Positions 7,737-15,651 are shown, counted from the first letter of the stretch. The stretch: 40,596 nt of DNA from Avelusimicrobium sp963660385 (GCA_963660385.1 CAVKWQ010000004.1:1-40596); one strand, 5' to 3'. The notes: generated by a model not told the origin, from the letters alone. Numbers and translations: made by a program.

Positions 7737-9155
7737 ATGAAGACTGGAAAAGTAATTCAAATCATTGGCGCGGCTGTGGACGTGCAGTTTGAACAAGACC
7801 ACCTGCCCGCCATTGAGAACGCCATTGAAATAGAAATGGACGGCGGAAAAAAGATTGTGGCCGAAGTTGCCCAGCAGATGGGCGACGGGATTGTGCGCTG
7901 CGTATCTTTGGAAAGCACCGACGGTCTCCAACGCGGCGCCAAAGCCGTAGATACCGAAGGGCCTCTGTCCGTGCCGGTGGGGGAAGCGTGCCTGGGCCGT
8001 TTGATGAACGTGCTGGGCAAAGCACAGGACCACAAGGGCGATATCAAGGCCGCTATGAATATGCCTATTCACCGCGACCCGCCGACCCTGGAAGACCAAA
8101 ACCCGACCCCGGAAATTTTTGAAACCGGTATTAAAGTTATTGACCTGATTGCCCCGTATATGAAGGGGGGTAAAGTAGGTTTGTTCGGCGGCGCCGGCGT
8201 AGGCAAGACCGTACTTATTATGGAACTGATTAACAACGTGGCGCGTGAACACCACGGCAGTTCTGTATTCGGCGGTGTGGGGGAAAGAAGCCGCGAAGGT
8301 AACGATTTGATGCTGGAAATGAGCGAATCCAAACTTTCGGACGGCAGCACCGTATTGGACAAAACCGTATTGGTTTACGGCCAGATGAACGAACCGCCAG
8401 GTGCCCGTGCCAAAGTAGCCTTGACCGCTCTTACGCAGGCGGAATACTTCCGCGACGTAAAAGGCCAAGACGTGCTGTTGTTCTTGGATAACATCTTCCG
8501 CTTTGTGCTCGCGAACTCCGAAGTGTCCGCGCTCTTGGGCCGTATGCCCTCCGCGGTAGGTTACCAGCCGACGCTCAACACCGAAATCGGTAACTTGCAA
8601 GAACGTATTACTTCCACCAAGAAGGGCGCTATTACGTCTATTCAGGCTGTATATGTGCCCGCCGACGACTTGACCGACCCCGGTGTGGCGGCTACATTTA
8701 CGCACTTGGATTCTACGTCTGTATTGTCGCGCCAAATTGCCAGTTTGGGTATTTACCCGGCCGTGGACCCCTTGGAATCCACGTCCCGCATTTTGGACCC
8801 GCGCATTATCGGTGCCGAACATTATAATGTCTCCCAAAGCGTGCGCAAAATCTTGCAGAAATACAAAGATTTGCAGGATATTATCGCTATTTTGGGTATG
8901 GATGAACTCGGCGACGAGGATAAAAAGACCGTGGCCCGCGCCAGAAGAATCCAAAAGTTCTTGTCTCAGCCGTTCTCCGTGGCCGAACAGTTTACGGGGC
9001 ACCCGGGCAAATACGTCAAATTGGCCGATACCATTAAAGCCTTTAAGGGCATTGTGGACGGCGAATACGACCATATCCCGGAATCGTGCTTCTATATGTG
9101 CGGCGGCATAGAGGATGTGTTGGCCAATTACGAAAAAGTAAAAGACAAAGAGTAA
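7737..9155 (+). CDS. atpD: ATP synthase F1 subunit beta (catalytic)
   Basis: The 472-residue catalytic subunit has the P-loop GGAGVGKT (151-158), the catalytic glutamate E183 in GERSREGND, the Walker B aspartate D251 (FLDNIFRF) and the C-terminal DELSEED-type loop, here DELGDED (389-395). After Walker B the usual TQAGSEVSALLGRM reads VLANSEVSALLGRM, a conservative local divergence that leaves the main catalytic residues intact. AGGAAA lies a few bases before the ATG, and atpC follows after 3 bp. Confidence 0.97.
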   Translation: MKTGKVIQIIGAAVDVQFEQDHLPAIENAIEIEMDGGKKIVAEVAQQMGDGIVRCVSLESTDGLQRGAKAVDTEGPLSVPVGEACLGRLMNVLGKAQDHKGDIKAAMNMPIHRDPPTLEDQNPTPEIFETGIKVIDLIAPYMKGGKVGLFGGAGVGKTVLIMELINNVAREHHGSSVFGGVGERSREGNDLMLEMSESKLSDGSTVLDKTVLVYGQMNEPPGARAKVALTALTQAEYFRDVKGQDVLLFLDNIFRFVLANSEVSALLGRMPSAVGYQPTLNTEIGNLQERITSTKKGAITSIQAVYVPADDLTDPGVAATFTHLDSTSVLSRQIASLGIYPAVDPLESTSRILDPRIIGAEHYNVSQSVRKILQKYKDLQDIIAILGMDELGDEDKKTVARARRIQKFLSQPFSVAEQFTGHPGKYVKLADTIKAFKGIVDGEYDHIPESCFYMCGGIEDVLANYEKVKDKE

Positions 9156-9158
9156 TTT

Positions 9159-9569
9159 ATGGCTAAAAAACTGACCCTTAACCTGATTACGCCGGAAAAA
9201 CCGCTTATTTCCAACCTGGAAGTGGATATGGTTGTTCTGCCCGCTTTGCTGGGGGAAATGGGTATTCTGCCCGGGCACGTCAAAACGATTGTGCAGTTGG
9301 GTATGGGTTCCCTGCGTTATAAAAAGGACGGGAAGGAAGAAGAATTTGCCGCATTGGGCGGGTTTGTGGAAGTGCTCAACGATGTGGTAAATGTATTTGC
9401 CGAAAGTGCCGCCTTGGCGGACGAGATTGACGAAGAGGCCGAAAAGCAGAAGATTAAAAAGGCCAAGGAGTCGCTCTCCGGCAAAGATGCCGATATTGAT
9501 TTTGAACTCGCGGAAATGGAATTAAAGCAAGCCATTGCGCGTATGAAGGTCAAAAAGCGGCATATTTAG
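9159..9569 (+). CDS. atpC: ATP synthase F1 subunit epsilon
   Basis: This 136-residue protein has the N-terminal beta-sandwich of epsilon (residues 1-85, with LPALLGEMGILPGH matching the usual LPGxxGxxGILPGH) and a C-terminal two-helix region rich in Glu and Lys. It couples gamma to the c-ring, and the helices can inhibit ATP hydrolysis. It is the last gene of the operon and is followed by a strong terminator. Confidence 0.95.
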   Translation: MAKKLTLNLITPEKPLISNLEVDMVVLPALLGEMGILPGHVKTIVQLGMGSLRYKKDGKEEEFAALGGFVEVLNDVVNVFAESAALADEIDEEAEKQKIKKAKESLSGKDADIDFELAEMELKQAIARMKVKKRHI

Positions 9570-9585
9570 CAGTATTTAGACTTAT

Positions 9586-9624
9586 ATACCCCGTTGGGAG
9601 AAAGTTTCCCAGCGGGGTATTTTT
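9586..9624 (+). terminator. Terminator of the ATP synthase operon
   Basis: ATACCCCG (9586-9593) pairs with CGGGGTAT (9613-9620), extended inward by TTGGGA/TCCCAG pairing to a stem of about 14 bp, followed by TTTT. Confidence 0.9.
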
Positions 9625-9659
9625 ACGCCTTTAAAAGGGTATCTGGCCGCAAGAGACCA

Positions 9660-9695
9660 TAAAAAAGCCCGCACCACATAAGCGGTACGGGCTTT
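9660..9695 (-). terminator. Terminator of the infC-rpmI-rplT operon
   Basis: On the minus strand AAAGCCCG pairs with CGGGCTTT, with one internal mismatch and three further pairs, followed by a T run. It stands tail to tail with the atp terminator, 39 bp away. Confidence 0.88.
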
Positions 9696-9714
9696 ACTTG
9701 CTGCAAGAACGCTC

Positions 9715-10062
9715 TTAGGCGGCTTTTACCACGTCCACCAATTTCTTGAAGGACACGGGGTCTTTAATCGCCATTTCAGACAACATTTTGCGGTTAAGCG
9801 TAATGTTGGCTTTGGCCAAGCCGCTGATGAATTTGGAGTAAGACAAACCTTCTTCTCTCACCGCGGCGTTAATGCGGGTAATCCACATCTGGCGGTAAGT
9901 GGTTTTTTTGTCTTTGCGGTCCACATAAGCGTGCACGCCGGAGTGATCCAGCTGCTGGGTGGCCATACGCAAGCGGCGGGATTTATCTCCGTAATAGCCG
10001 CTGGCTCTTTTCAATACTTTTTTCTTTCTCGCGTGTCTCGCGACGCTGAATTTAATTCTCAT
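9715..10062 (-). CDS. rplT: 50S ribosomal protein L20
   Basis: This 115-residue, very basic protein has the L20 signatures RHARKKKVLKRASGYYGDKSR-type N-terminus and the YRQMWITRINAAVRE block. L20 binds 23S rRNA early in large-subunit assembly, and in several bacteria it represses its own operon. Its ribosome-binding site AGAGGTAG lies 4-11 nt before the ATG. It is the last gene of the IF3-L35-L20 operon and lies 10 bp after rpmI. Confidence 0.97.
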   Translation of the reverse strand: MRIKFSVARHARKKKVLKRASGYYGDKSRRLRMATQQLDHSGVHAYVDRKDKKTTYRQMWITRINAAVREEGLSYSKFISGLAKANITLNRKMLSEMAIKDPVSFKKLVDVVKAA

Positions 10063-10072
10063 TTTCTACCTC

Positions 10073-10279
10073 TTATTTGGCCATCGGGAGATATTTTTCC
10101 AAAATCTTCCCTTTGTTGGACTCAGGCGTAATGACGCCGGTCTTTCTCATTTCGTGCTTCCGGGAGGCAGAAACAGGCGTAAGCAAGTGTTTTCTGCCGG
10201 CTTTTCTGTGGGTAAACTTACCCGTGGCGGTTTTTCTGAAGCGTTTTTTACCACCGCTATGGTTTTTCAATTTAGGCAT
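10073..10279 (-). CDS. rpmI: 50S ribosomal protein L35
   Basis: This 68-residue, strongly basic protein begins MPKLKNHSGGKKRFR with TATGKFTHRKAGRKHLL, diagnostic of L35. It lies between infC and rplT, the near-universal gene order. AGAGGT sits about 12 nt upstream of the ATG, a little far. The 103-nt leader before it can fold (see the separate entry). Confidence 0.97.
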   Translation of the reverse strand: MPKLKNHSGGKKRFRKTATGKFTHRKAGRKHLLTPVSASRKHEMRKTGVITPESNKGKILEKYLPMAK

Positions 10280-10322
10280 TGTTAATATTACCTCTGTTTA
10301 ATTAGCCCTTTTTCAGAACGAC

Positions 10323-10355
10323 CTGCGCCGGGAGCCGGTCAAGCCCCGCACGCAG
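10323..10355 (-). promoter_or_regulatory. Possible structured leader between infC and rpmI
   Basis: In the 103-nt gap, CTGCG and CGCAG can pair at the ends of this segment, enclosing a GGG/CCC stem and the small CCGG-CTC-CCGG palindrome. Such a structure before rpmI-rplT is where L20-dependent autoregulation acts in E. coli and Bacillus. I cannot show that this is an L20 site. Confidence 0.3.
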
Positions 10356-10382
10356 TACACTAAAAAGGACCTAAAAATCTGT

Positions 10383-10922
10383 TTAGTTTTTGGGCACAAA
10401 CGTCATAGACATACGGTTGCCCAACTGCTGCAAGCCGCCGTCTACATTGGCGATTTCGGCCAGGCGTTTGGCCGTATCGTTCAAAATCTGGATGCCAATG
10501 TCTTTGTGCTGGTTTTCGCGCCCGTGGAACACCACTACAAAACGCACCATATCTTTCTTACGCAAAAATTCTTCAATTTGGCGGATTTTTACGTCCAAAT
10601 CGTGCGCGGCAATGCGCGATTTAATGCGTAACTCCTTCAAGGTTACTTTGGCTTGTTTCTTTTTGGCTTCCGCGGCTTTTTTACCCTGTTCGTACACATA
10701 CCGGTTGTAATCAAGTATCTTACAGACAGGAGGTTGGGCGTTGGGGGAAATTTCCACTAAGTCCAACTCTTGTTCCTTAGCCAGGGCGATGGCTTGCGCC
10801 ACCGGCAAAATGCCGACCATACTTCCGTCGGAATTAATCACGCGCACTTCGGGTACGCGGATGTTCTGGTTTCTGCGGTAGAGATCTTTTTTGTATTCTC
10901 TTCTGTTATCAAATCTGGCCAT
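10383..10922 (-). CDS. infC: Translation initiation factor IF-3
   Basis: This 179-residue protein has the IF3-N domain (RRNQNIRVPEVRVINSDG, LAKEQELDLVEISPNAQPPVCKILDYNRY) and the IF3-C domain (KELRIKSRIAAHDLDVKI, FVVVFHGRE). IF3 keeps the small subunit free and checks the start codon-initiator pair. Unlike many infC genes, which use AUU, this frame begins with ATG. The leader has no Shine-Dalgarno sequence; the bases before the ATG are AT-rich. A consensus promoter and a hairpin at the very 5' end of the transcript precede it. Confidence 0.96.
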   Translation of the reverse strand: MARFDNRREYKKDLYRRNQNIRVPEVRVINSDGSMVGILPVAQAIALAKEQELDLVEISPNAQPPVCKILDYNRYVYEQGKKAAEAKKKQAKVTLKELRIKSRIAAHDLDVKIRQIEEFLRKKDMVRFVVVFHGRENQHKDIGIQILNDTAKRLAEIANVDGGLQQLGNRMSMTFVPKN

Positions 10923-10950
10923 TATCTATATATTTTCTTTTTGCAAAAAT

Positions 10951-10968
10951 TGTTCCCATACGGGAACA
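10951..10968 (-). promoter_or_regulatory. Hairpin at the 5' end of the infC transcript
   Basis: TGTTCCC, a 4-nt loop and GGGAACA form a perfect 7-bp stem, followed on either strand by a T run. The infC promoter would start transcription at its first bases. On the minus strand it could end readthrough from the upstream lipoprotein gene, attenuate infC or protect its 5' end. Confidence 0.6.
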
Positions 10969-10973
10969 TTTTT

Positions 10974-11003
10974 ATTATACAAACTTACTATACAAGGTGT
11001 CAA
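10974..11003 (-). promoter_or_regulatory. Consensus sigma70 promoter of infC-rpmI-rplT
   Basis: On the minus strand, a perfect TTGACA (11003-10998), an 18-bp spacer and a perfect TATAAT (10979-10974). The predicted start is near 10967, about 45 nt before the infC ATG. Confidence 0.88.
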
Positions 11004-11005
11004 AA

Positions 11006-11413
11006 TTATTGCGCCTGTTCCGCCCGGTAAGTAAGCGTGCCGTTTTCGTACAGTTCCCACGCGGCGGGCAAGCGTTTAAGGAGCATCTTTTTGCCGCTCC
11101 ATTGGGGGCCGTCTTGCGTGAAAGAGCGGGTTAAAACTTGGGTTCCGCCTTTGGTGAACACCTCGGCCTGCGTGCCGTCCGCCGATAAAATGACGTACGC
11201 GGCAAATTGCGCGCCGTCTGTTTGGGCGGATTGGTCTAGGCGGATACCCGCTTCCCAAGGCTGTACGCACGCTTGTTTCACTTGGCTCCAAGTGGTGCCG
11301 GCGGAGGGGATGCAACCGTGATTATCCCGGTCTGCCCCCGTCAGCGGCCCGCTGGAAGCGCACGCGCCCAAGGTGCCCGCTAAAAACATTGTAAAAAGGA
11401 CTTTTCTATTCAT
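11006..11413 (-). CDS. Small lipoprotein with a HGCxxSAG motif, function unknown
   Basis: This 135-residue protein has a signal peptide and lipobox LGAC (Cys18), so it should be lipid-anchored. The mature part begins with GADRDNHGCIPSAGTTWSQV, a motif I associate with small lipoproteins and secreted proteins of diderm bacteria, with two more cysteines (HGC and QAC) that could form a disulfide. The rest looks like a small beta-rich domain (AAYVILSADGTQAEVFTK). It has no operon partner. A TAGAAT box ends 6 nt before the ATG and there is no Shine-Dalgarno, which suggests a leaderless mRNA. No function is assigned. Confidence 0.75.
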   Translation of the reverse strand: MNRKVLFTMFLAGTLGACASSGPLTGADRDNHGCIPSAGTTWSQVKQACVQPWEAGIRLDQSAQTDGAQFAAYVILSADGTQAEVFTKGGTQVLTRSFTQDGPQWSGKKMLLKRLPAAWELYENGTLTYRAEQAQ

Positions 11414-11419
11414 ACGTAT

Positions 11420-11425
11420 ATTCTA
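11420..11425 (-). promoter_or_regulatory. Extended -10 for a leaderless lipoprotein mRNA
   Basis: On the minus strand TGG-TAGAAT is followed by exactly 6 nt (ATACGT) and then the ATG. Transcription from it would begin at or next to the start codon. No -35 is visible. Confidence 0.45.
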
Positions 11426-11467
11426 CCACAAACCCGCGCGCGGCGGCCCTGCAAGGACGACGTAAAT

Positions 11468-11496
11468 TTGCTAAAATAAATATAAACTTTTATTTA
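11468..11496 (+). promoter_or_regulatory. Weak candidate promoter of nusB-ligA
   Basis: TTGCTA (11468-11473), 17 bp, TATTTA (11491-11496). The fit is modest, but no better candidate is seen in the divergent spacer. Confidence 0.3.
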
Positions 11497-11526
11497 AAAT
11501 TTGTACGCTTTATACAGGTGGAAACT

Positions 11527-11937
11527 ATGAGCAACAGAAGAATGGCCCGTGAGTGTGCCCTACAATCGCTTTACTACGCCGACAGTTCTAAATCGGCCGA
11601 CGAAAACAATATCTTGCGTTACGCGGCGGATTTCAAGCACGAACTGGGCGATTGCTACCCGTTCTGCGAAGAGTTGGTTACCGGTACCACGGAGCACTTG
11701 CCTGAAATTGATAAACTCGTTTCCTCTTATGCCAAAAACTGGACCATTGCCCGTATGTCGGCGGTGGACCGTTCTATTTTGCGTATGGCCACTTACGAAA
11801 TGGTTTTCAGCCCCGAACGCACGCCCTTGGCCGCGATTATGGACGAAGCCATTGAACTGGCCAAAAAGTATTCCACCGAAAATTCCAGCAAATTTATTAA
11901 CGGCTTGCTGGACCAACTGAAAAAAGAACGCAAATAA
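11527..11937 (+). CDS. nusB: Transcription antitermination factor NusB
   Basis: This protein of about 136 residues has the all-helical NusB fold. Its signatures are RRMARECALQSLYYAD at the N-terminus, the conserved ARMSAVDRSILRMATYEM block and the C-terminal ELAKKYSTENSSKFINGLLD block. NusB with NusE (S10) binds boxA RNA during rRNA transcription. The frame can open at a GTG three codons earlier, but AGGTGG (11516-11521) sits at the right distance for the ATG at 11527, so that start is preferred. ligA begins 5 bp after its stop. Confidence 0.95.
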   Translation: MSNRRMARECALQSLYYADSSKSADENNILRYAADFKHELGDCYPFCEELVTGTTEHLPEIDKLVSSYAKNWTIARMSAVDRSILRMATYEMVFSPERTPLAAIMDEAIELAKKYSTENSSKFINGLLDQLKKERK

Positions 11938-11942
11938 AAGTT

Positions 11943-13925
11943 ATGCACCCGAAAGAAGAGATTGAGCGGCTTAAAAAACTGATCAATTATCACAATAACT
12001 TGTACTATAACTTGGACAATCCTATCTTGTCCGATACCCAGTACGACGAACTTTATAAGCAACTTAAAGATTTAGAAGACCAATATCCGCAGTACCGCAC
12101 TAAAAACTCTCCCACCCAGCGCGTGGGCGGGCAGGCGGGCAATTTATTTACGCCCGTCAAGCACGCCGTGCCGATGATGTCCTTGGATAACTCCTATTCC
12201 CCGGACGAAATACGGGAGTGGTACGCCCGCGCGGAAAAGATTTTACAGCGCAACGATTTTGAAATGGTGGTAGAGGGGAAAATAGACGGCGTTTCTTGCT
12301 CTCTTACCTACGAAAACGGTATTTTGATTACCGCCGCCAGCCGTGGGGACGGTAAAGTGGGCGAGGACATTACGTCCAACGTCCGCACCATTAAAAATAT
12401 CCCGCAAAAGATAGCAAATGCCCCCGCCGGGCTTTTGGAAGTGCGCGGCGAGGTGTATTTGGATAAAAAAGATTTGGCCGCGCTCAACGAACGCCAGCAA
12501 CTAAAAGGCGATAACATTTTTGCCAATACCCGCAACGCCGCCGCCGGTTCCTTGCGTCAAAAGGACCCGCTCATTACGGCCCAGCGCCCCCTTAAATTTT
12601 TTGCCCACTCCTTTGGTACGGGCGATATAGCGGCCGATAGTTTCAGCGGGTTTATTGATTTGTGCAAATCTTGGGGCTTTTCAGTTTGCCCCGTGCGTAC
12701 CAAAACTACGCTTATCAGCGATGTAATCCGTTTCTATAACCAGTTTGACTCCTCCCGCCACCAACTGCCCTTTGATGTGGACGGCCTTGTGGTAAAGGTG
12801 AACCGCTTTGAGGACCAGCGGGTCTTGGGCGTAACGGCCAAAAGCCCGCGCTGGGCGATTGCCTTTAAATACCCGGCCCCGCAAGCCACTACGACGGTTA
12901 AAAACATTATCTTTTCCGTGGGCAGAAGCGGCGTAATTACCCCGGTGGCCGAATTGGAACCCGTGCCGTGTGCGGGGGTGATTATCTCCAATACCACCTT
13001 GCACAATTTTGACGAAATCAAACGTTTGGGCGTGCGCGTGGGCGACCGCGTAATTATTGAGCGCGCCGGGGAAGTTATCCCCAAAATGGTAAAGGTAGTG
13101 GAACAATTAGGCACGCAAGAGGTGCTGCCGCCCGCCAAATGCCCTTCGTGCGGGGAACCCGTTTATAAAGAGCCCGACGAGGTGGGCTATTATTGCGTGA
13201 ACCCCTCTTGCCCGGCCCAGTTGCGGGCGAGATTACTGCACTTTGCTTCGCGCGGTGCAATGGATATTGAGGGGTTAGGCGATGTGGTAATGGATAAACT
13301 GCTGGAAAGCCAGTATGTAACCGACTTTGCCGACATCTACGGGCTGACGTTTCTGCACCTGCTCAATTTGGAAAACTTTAAAGATAAAAAGGCCCAAAAC
13401 CTGCTGGACTCCATAGAGGCCAGCAAGCAAAAGCCCTTATCCCGCTTACTTTTTGCGTTAGGAATTGCGTTTGTCGGTGCGAAGACGGCTGAAATTTTGG
13501 CGGACAGATTCCGCACCTTGGACGCCTTGAAAAACGCTTCCTTGGCTGAATTGCAGGCCGTGCCGGATGTGGGGGAGACGGTCTCGCAGAGTATTTACGA
13601 TTTTTTCCACAGCCAAAGCGCGTTGGAACAAATTGAAAAGTTGCGCGCCGCCGGGCTGAACTTTACCCAGCCCAAAAAGGAACTCTCCGGCAATATTTTA
13701 GAGGGCAAAACACTTGTATTTACGGGCGAACTCAAAACGATGACCCGCACCGAGGCCGAACGCTTGGCCAAGGAATACGGCGGCAAAGCCAGCGGAAGCG
13801 TCTCCAAAAAGACGGCCTATGTAGTGGCTGGGGAAGCCGCGGGCACCAAACTAAAAAAAGCACAGGAACTGGGCGTTCCCGTGCTTACCGAAGAAGAATT
13901 CCTAAAACTGCTGGGCCGGATTTAA
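11943..13925 (+). CDS. ligA: NAD-dependent DNA ligase
   Basis: This 660-residue, full-length protein seals nicks in replication and repair. The Ia and adenylation domain has the adenylated lysine K113 in EGKIDGVS. An OB domain follows, then a four-cysteine zinc finger (C400, C403, C418, C423). Helix-hairpin-helix repeats run to about residue 570 (with AVPDVGETVSQSI), and a C-terminal BRCT domain runs from about 582 (GKTLVFTGELKTM). All domains are present. It follows nusB after 5 bp. Its 3' end faces the lipoprotein gene on the other strand, with a 43-bp gap that has no clear terminator. Confidence 0.97.
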   Translation: MHPKEEIERLKKLINYHNNLYYNLDNPILSDTQYDELYKQLKDLEDQYPQYRTKNSPTQRVGGQAGNLFTPVKHAVPMMSLDNSYSPDEIREWYARAEKILQRNDFEMVVEGKIDGVSCSLTYENGILITAASRGDGKVGEDITSNVRTIKNIPQKIANAPAGLLEVRGEVYLDKKDLAALNERQQLKGDNIFANTRNAAAGSLRQKDPLITAQRPLKFFAHSFGTGDIAADSFSGFIDLCKSWGFSVCPVRTKTTLISDVIRFYNQFDSSRHQLPFDVDGLVVKVNRFEDQRVLGVTAKSPRWAIAFKYPAPQATTTVKNIIFSVGRSGVITPVAELEPVPCAGVIISNTTLHNFDEIKRLGVRVGDRVIIERAGEVIPKMVKVVEQLGTQEVLPPAKCPSCGEPVYKEPDEVGYYCVNPSCPAQLRARLLHFASRGAMDIEGLGDVVMDKLLESQYVTDFADIYGLTFLHLLNLENFKDKKAQNLLDSIEASKQKPLSRLLFALGIAFVGAKTAEILADRFRTLDALKNASLAELQAVPDVGETVSQSIYDFFHSQSALEQIEKLRAAGLNFTQPKKELSGNILEGKTLVFTGELKTMTRTEAERLAKEYGGKASGSVSKKTAYVVAGEAAGTKLKKAQELGVPVLTEEEFLKLLGRI

Positions 13926-13968
13926 TCTCCGCGCCCTACACAATTCTACAATTTACTTGGCCATACTC

Positions 13969-14628
13969 TTAGCGCGTAGAGGAGCGGCGCACGCGCTTTA
14001 AATTGGCGGTGTTCTGCTTCATCAGTTGCGTCAGTTTTTGGTCTTGCAGGGCCAACAGCCTTTTTTGTTCGGCAAAGTAGGCTTGAAAGTTGGCGCTTTT
14101 TGCGGCGGCGGCCTTCAAGTCTTTTTCCGTTTGGGTGGTAATCAAAAAGGCTTTGTGCTTTACAGAAGCATTAAAACTGTTTTCAATAGCACTCAGGGCG
14201 GCCTGGTTGTTGATTTGCACCGCATCAAAGGCGCGCTTCATTTTGGCGCGTTCGGCCTGCGGGGCTTTGCCGGGCAGTTCGTCCGTATCTATGGTTACAT
14301 CCATAAATTGCGGGGCCGGAGCCGCGCGGCGGACGGGAGCCGCGGCTTGGGGCGCATTTTGATTTTGCGCGGGCAAGGCGGGCTCGGGTTCGTCAAAATT
14401 TTCAGGCAAATCCATATGGGGCGAACCCATAGCACCCATTGCGCCAAAATTGGCCGACTTGACGGCTAACTTGGAGAGTTTTTCCATATTGGCCGGGGTG
14501 GCTACCTTATTCATTACTTCCAAGGATTGCATCATCCAAAAGGTTCTGATTTGCTCGTCTTGCTCCTTGGTGGTGCAACCCGCCACAAGGGCCGCGGCGA
14601 TTAACGGCAGTAACGTGTATTTATTCAT
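13969..14628 (-). CDS. Lipoprotein of unknown function, helical C-terminus
   Basis: This protein of about 219 residues has the signal peptide MNKYTLLPLIAAALVAGC with lipobox LVAGC (Cys18), predicting a lipid anchor. The mature region has a Met/Gly-rich stretch, an Ala/Pro/Gln-rich linker (about 100-130) and a charged helical C-terminal region rich in Lys, Gln and Ala that could form a coiled coil. An open frame continues 41 codons upstream, but AGAGGA lies 6 nt before the ATG at 14628 and the signal peptide begins there. I do not recognise a family. It lies 28 bp downstream of tatD and may be co-transcribed with it. Confidence 0.72.
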   Translation of the reverse strand: MNKYTLLPLIAAALVAGCTTKEQDEQIRTFWMMQSLEVMNKVATPANMEKLSKLAVKSANFGAMGAMGSPHMDLPENFDEPEPALPAQNQNAPQAAAPVRRAAPAPQFMDVTIDTDELPGKAPQAERAKMKRAFDAVQINNQAALSAIENSFNASVKHKAFLITTQTEKDLKAAAAKSANFQAYFAEQKRLLALQDQKLTQLMKQNTANLKRVRRSSTR

Positions 14629-14656
14629 AAATCCTCTGTTTCCAAAATATAACAAA

Positions 14657-15463
14657 TTACACCAGCCCATACAAGGCTTTTGTATTGCGGGTGGTAATTT
14701 CGGCCAGTTCTTCCAGCGGGATATCCAAATAATCAGCCGTGTATTGGGCAATCAGCGGGATGTTGGACGGGTCGTTGCGCTGGCCGCGTTTGCCTTGGGG
14801 GGACAAATACGGGCAGTCTGTTTCCAAAATGATTTTGTCCGCGCCCGCCTTTTTGACGGCCTCGCGGATGTACTCGTTCTTTTTATAGGTAAAGCAGCCG
14901 TTAATGCCCAATAACAGGCCCATATCCAGCGCTTTTTGGGCTTCCTCATAGCGCGCGCAAAAACAATGTAATACGCCCGGGTGCGCGGTGGACGATTTTT
15001 GCTTCCACCCGTGTTTTAAGGCATAAAAGGCATCCTCATACGCGCTGTAATCGTCGCCCTCGCGGCGGATGTGCAATACAAGCGGCTTTTCCGCTTGGTT
15101 GGCAAGCCCCAACATTTGCGAGAACATTTTTTGTTGCAGTTCTTTATTGGAAATGTCCAAGCAGGTGTAGTCCAGGCCGATTTCGCCTACCGCTACACAA
15201 TCCTTATGCGTAAGCAGTTGGGCAAGAATATCTAAATCGCCGGGGGCGGTTTTTATGGCGTATTCCGGGTGAACCCCCAATACAGCCGGGATAAACCCCG
15301 GGTGCTTTTGGGCCAGGTCCAGCGCGGGCTGCCACTCTTCGGGCGAACAGCCAATCTCCACGCTCATCGCAATTTGCGCGGCGGGGAGTTTGGAAATTAA
15401 TTCTTCCCGGTCCGGGTCAAAGGCCGGGTCGTTCAAATGGGCGTGTGAATCAATAAATTGCAT
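14657..15463 (-). CDS. tatD: TatD-family metal-dependent deoxyribonuclease
   Basis: This 268-residue TIM-barrel hydrolase has the family's metal ligands: HAH near the N-terminus (MQFIDSHAHLND), GVHPEY, the metal-bridging glutamate in AVGEIGLDY, HIRR, HCFCARYEE and ETDCPYLSP. TatD proteins are Mg-dependent 3'-5' exonucleases linked to DNA repair and to D-aminoacyl ends. An in-frame TTG 13 codons earlier would add residues not seen in the family, so the ATG at 15463 is chosen. That ATG has no Shine-Dalgarno but has TACAAT exactly 6 nt before it. Confidence 0.93.
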   Translation of the reverse strand: MQFIDSHAHLNDPAFDPDREELISKLPAAQIAMSVEIGCSPEEWQPALDLAQKHPGFIPAVLGVHPEYAIKTAPGDLDILAQLLTHKDCVAVGEIGLDYTCLDISNKELQQKMFSQMLGLANQAEKPLVLHIRREGDDYSAYEDAFYALKHGWKQKSSTAHPGVLHCFCARYEEAQKALDMGLLLGINGCFTYKKNEYIREAVKKAGADKIILETDCPYLSPQGKRGQRNDPSNIPLIAQYTADYLDIPLEELAEITTRNTKALYGLV

Positions 15464-15469
15464 ACTATT

Positions 15470-15499
15470 ATTGTAACTTTTCTGGCAGACGTCCGTCAG
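15470..15499 (-). promoter_or_regulatory. Promoter for a leaderless tatD mRNA
   Basis: On the minus strand CTGACG (15499-15494), 18 bp, TACAAT (15475-15470), then AATAGT and the ATG. The start point would coincide with the start codon. Confidence 0.5.
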
Positions 15500-15601
15500 C
15501 AACCGCTAAAAATTAAAACTACTAATCCAAAAAAACGCTTGTTAAAAGAAACCGAAACTTGGTATTTGTATAGGGGAAACAGGCAAAATAAAAGTTCAAA
15601 A

Positions 15602-15610
15602 TTAGCACTC
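15602..15610 (+). promoter_or_regulatory. Isolated perfect CIRCE left half-site upstream of hrcA
   Basis: TTAGCACTC, the exact left arm of the HrcA operator, ends 11 bp before the -35 box. At the canonical 9-bp spacing the partner (15620-15628) matches the right arm at only 5 of 9 bases. The matching perfect right arm is 59 bp away, beyond the promoter. Confidence 0.65.
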
Positions 15611-15621
15611 AAAAAAGGGGG

Positions 15622-15650
15622 TTGACAAAAAAGAATATTTTACCTATAAT
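15622..15650 (+). promoter_or_regulatory. Perfect consensus promoter of hrcA-grpE-dnaK
   Basis: TTGACA (15622-15627), exactly 17 bp, TATAAT (15645-15650). The predicted start is near 15657, giving a leader of about 66 nt. An ideal housekeeping promoter held down by HrcA is the usual design of CIRCE-controlled heat-shock operons. Confidence 0.92.
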
Positions 15651-15651
15651 A

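Noticed and set aside
7464..9278. Minus-strand open frame of 604 codons
   Set aside because: It is antisense to atpD and part of atpG and atpC. Its Phe/His/Gly/Gln-rich composition is the antisense echo of strongly biased codons.
15464..15502. Upstream TTG start for tatD
   Set aside because: The added residues do not match the family N-terminus, and TatD proteins begin at the MxxIDSHAH block.
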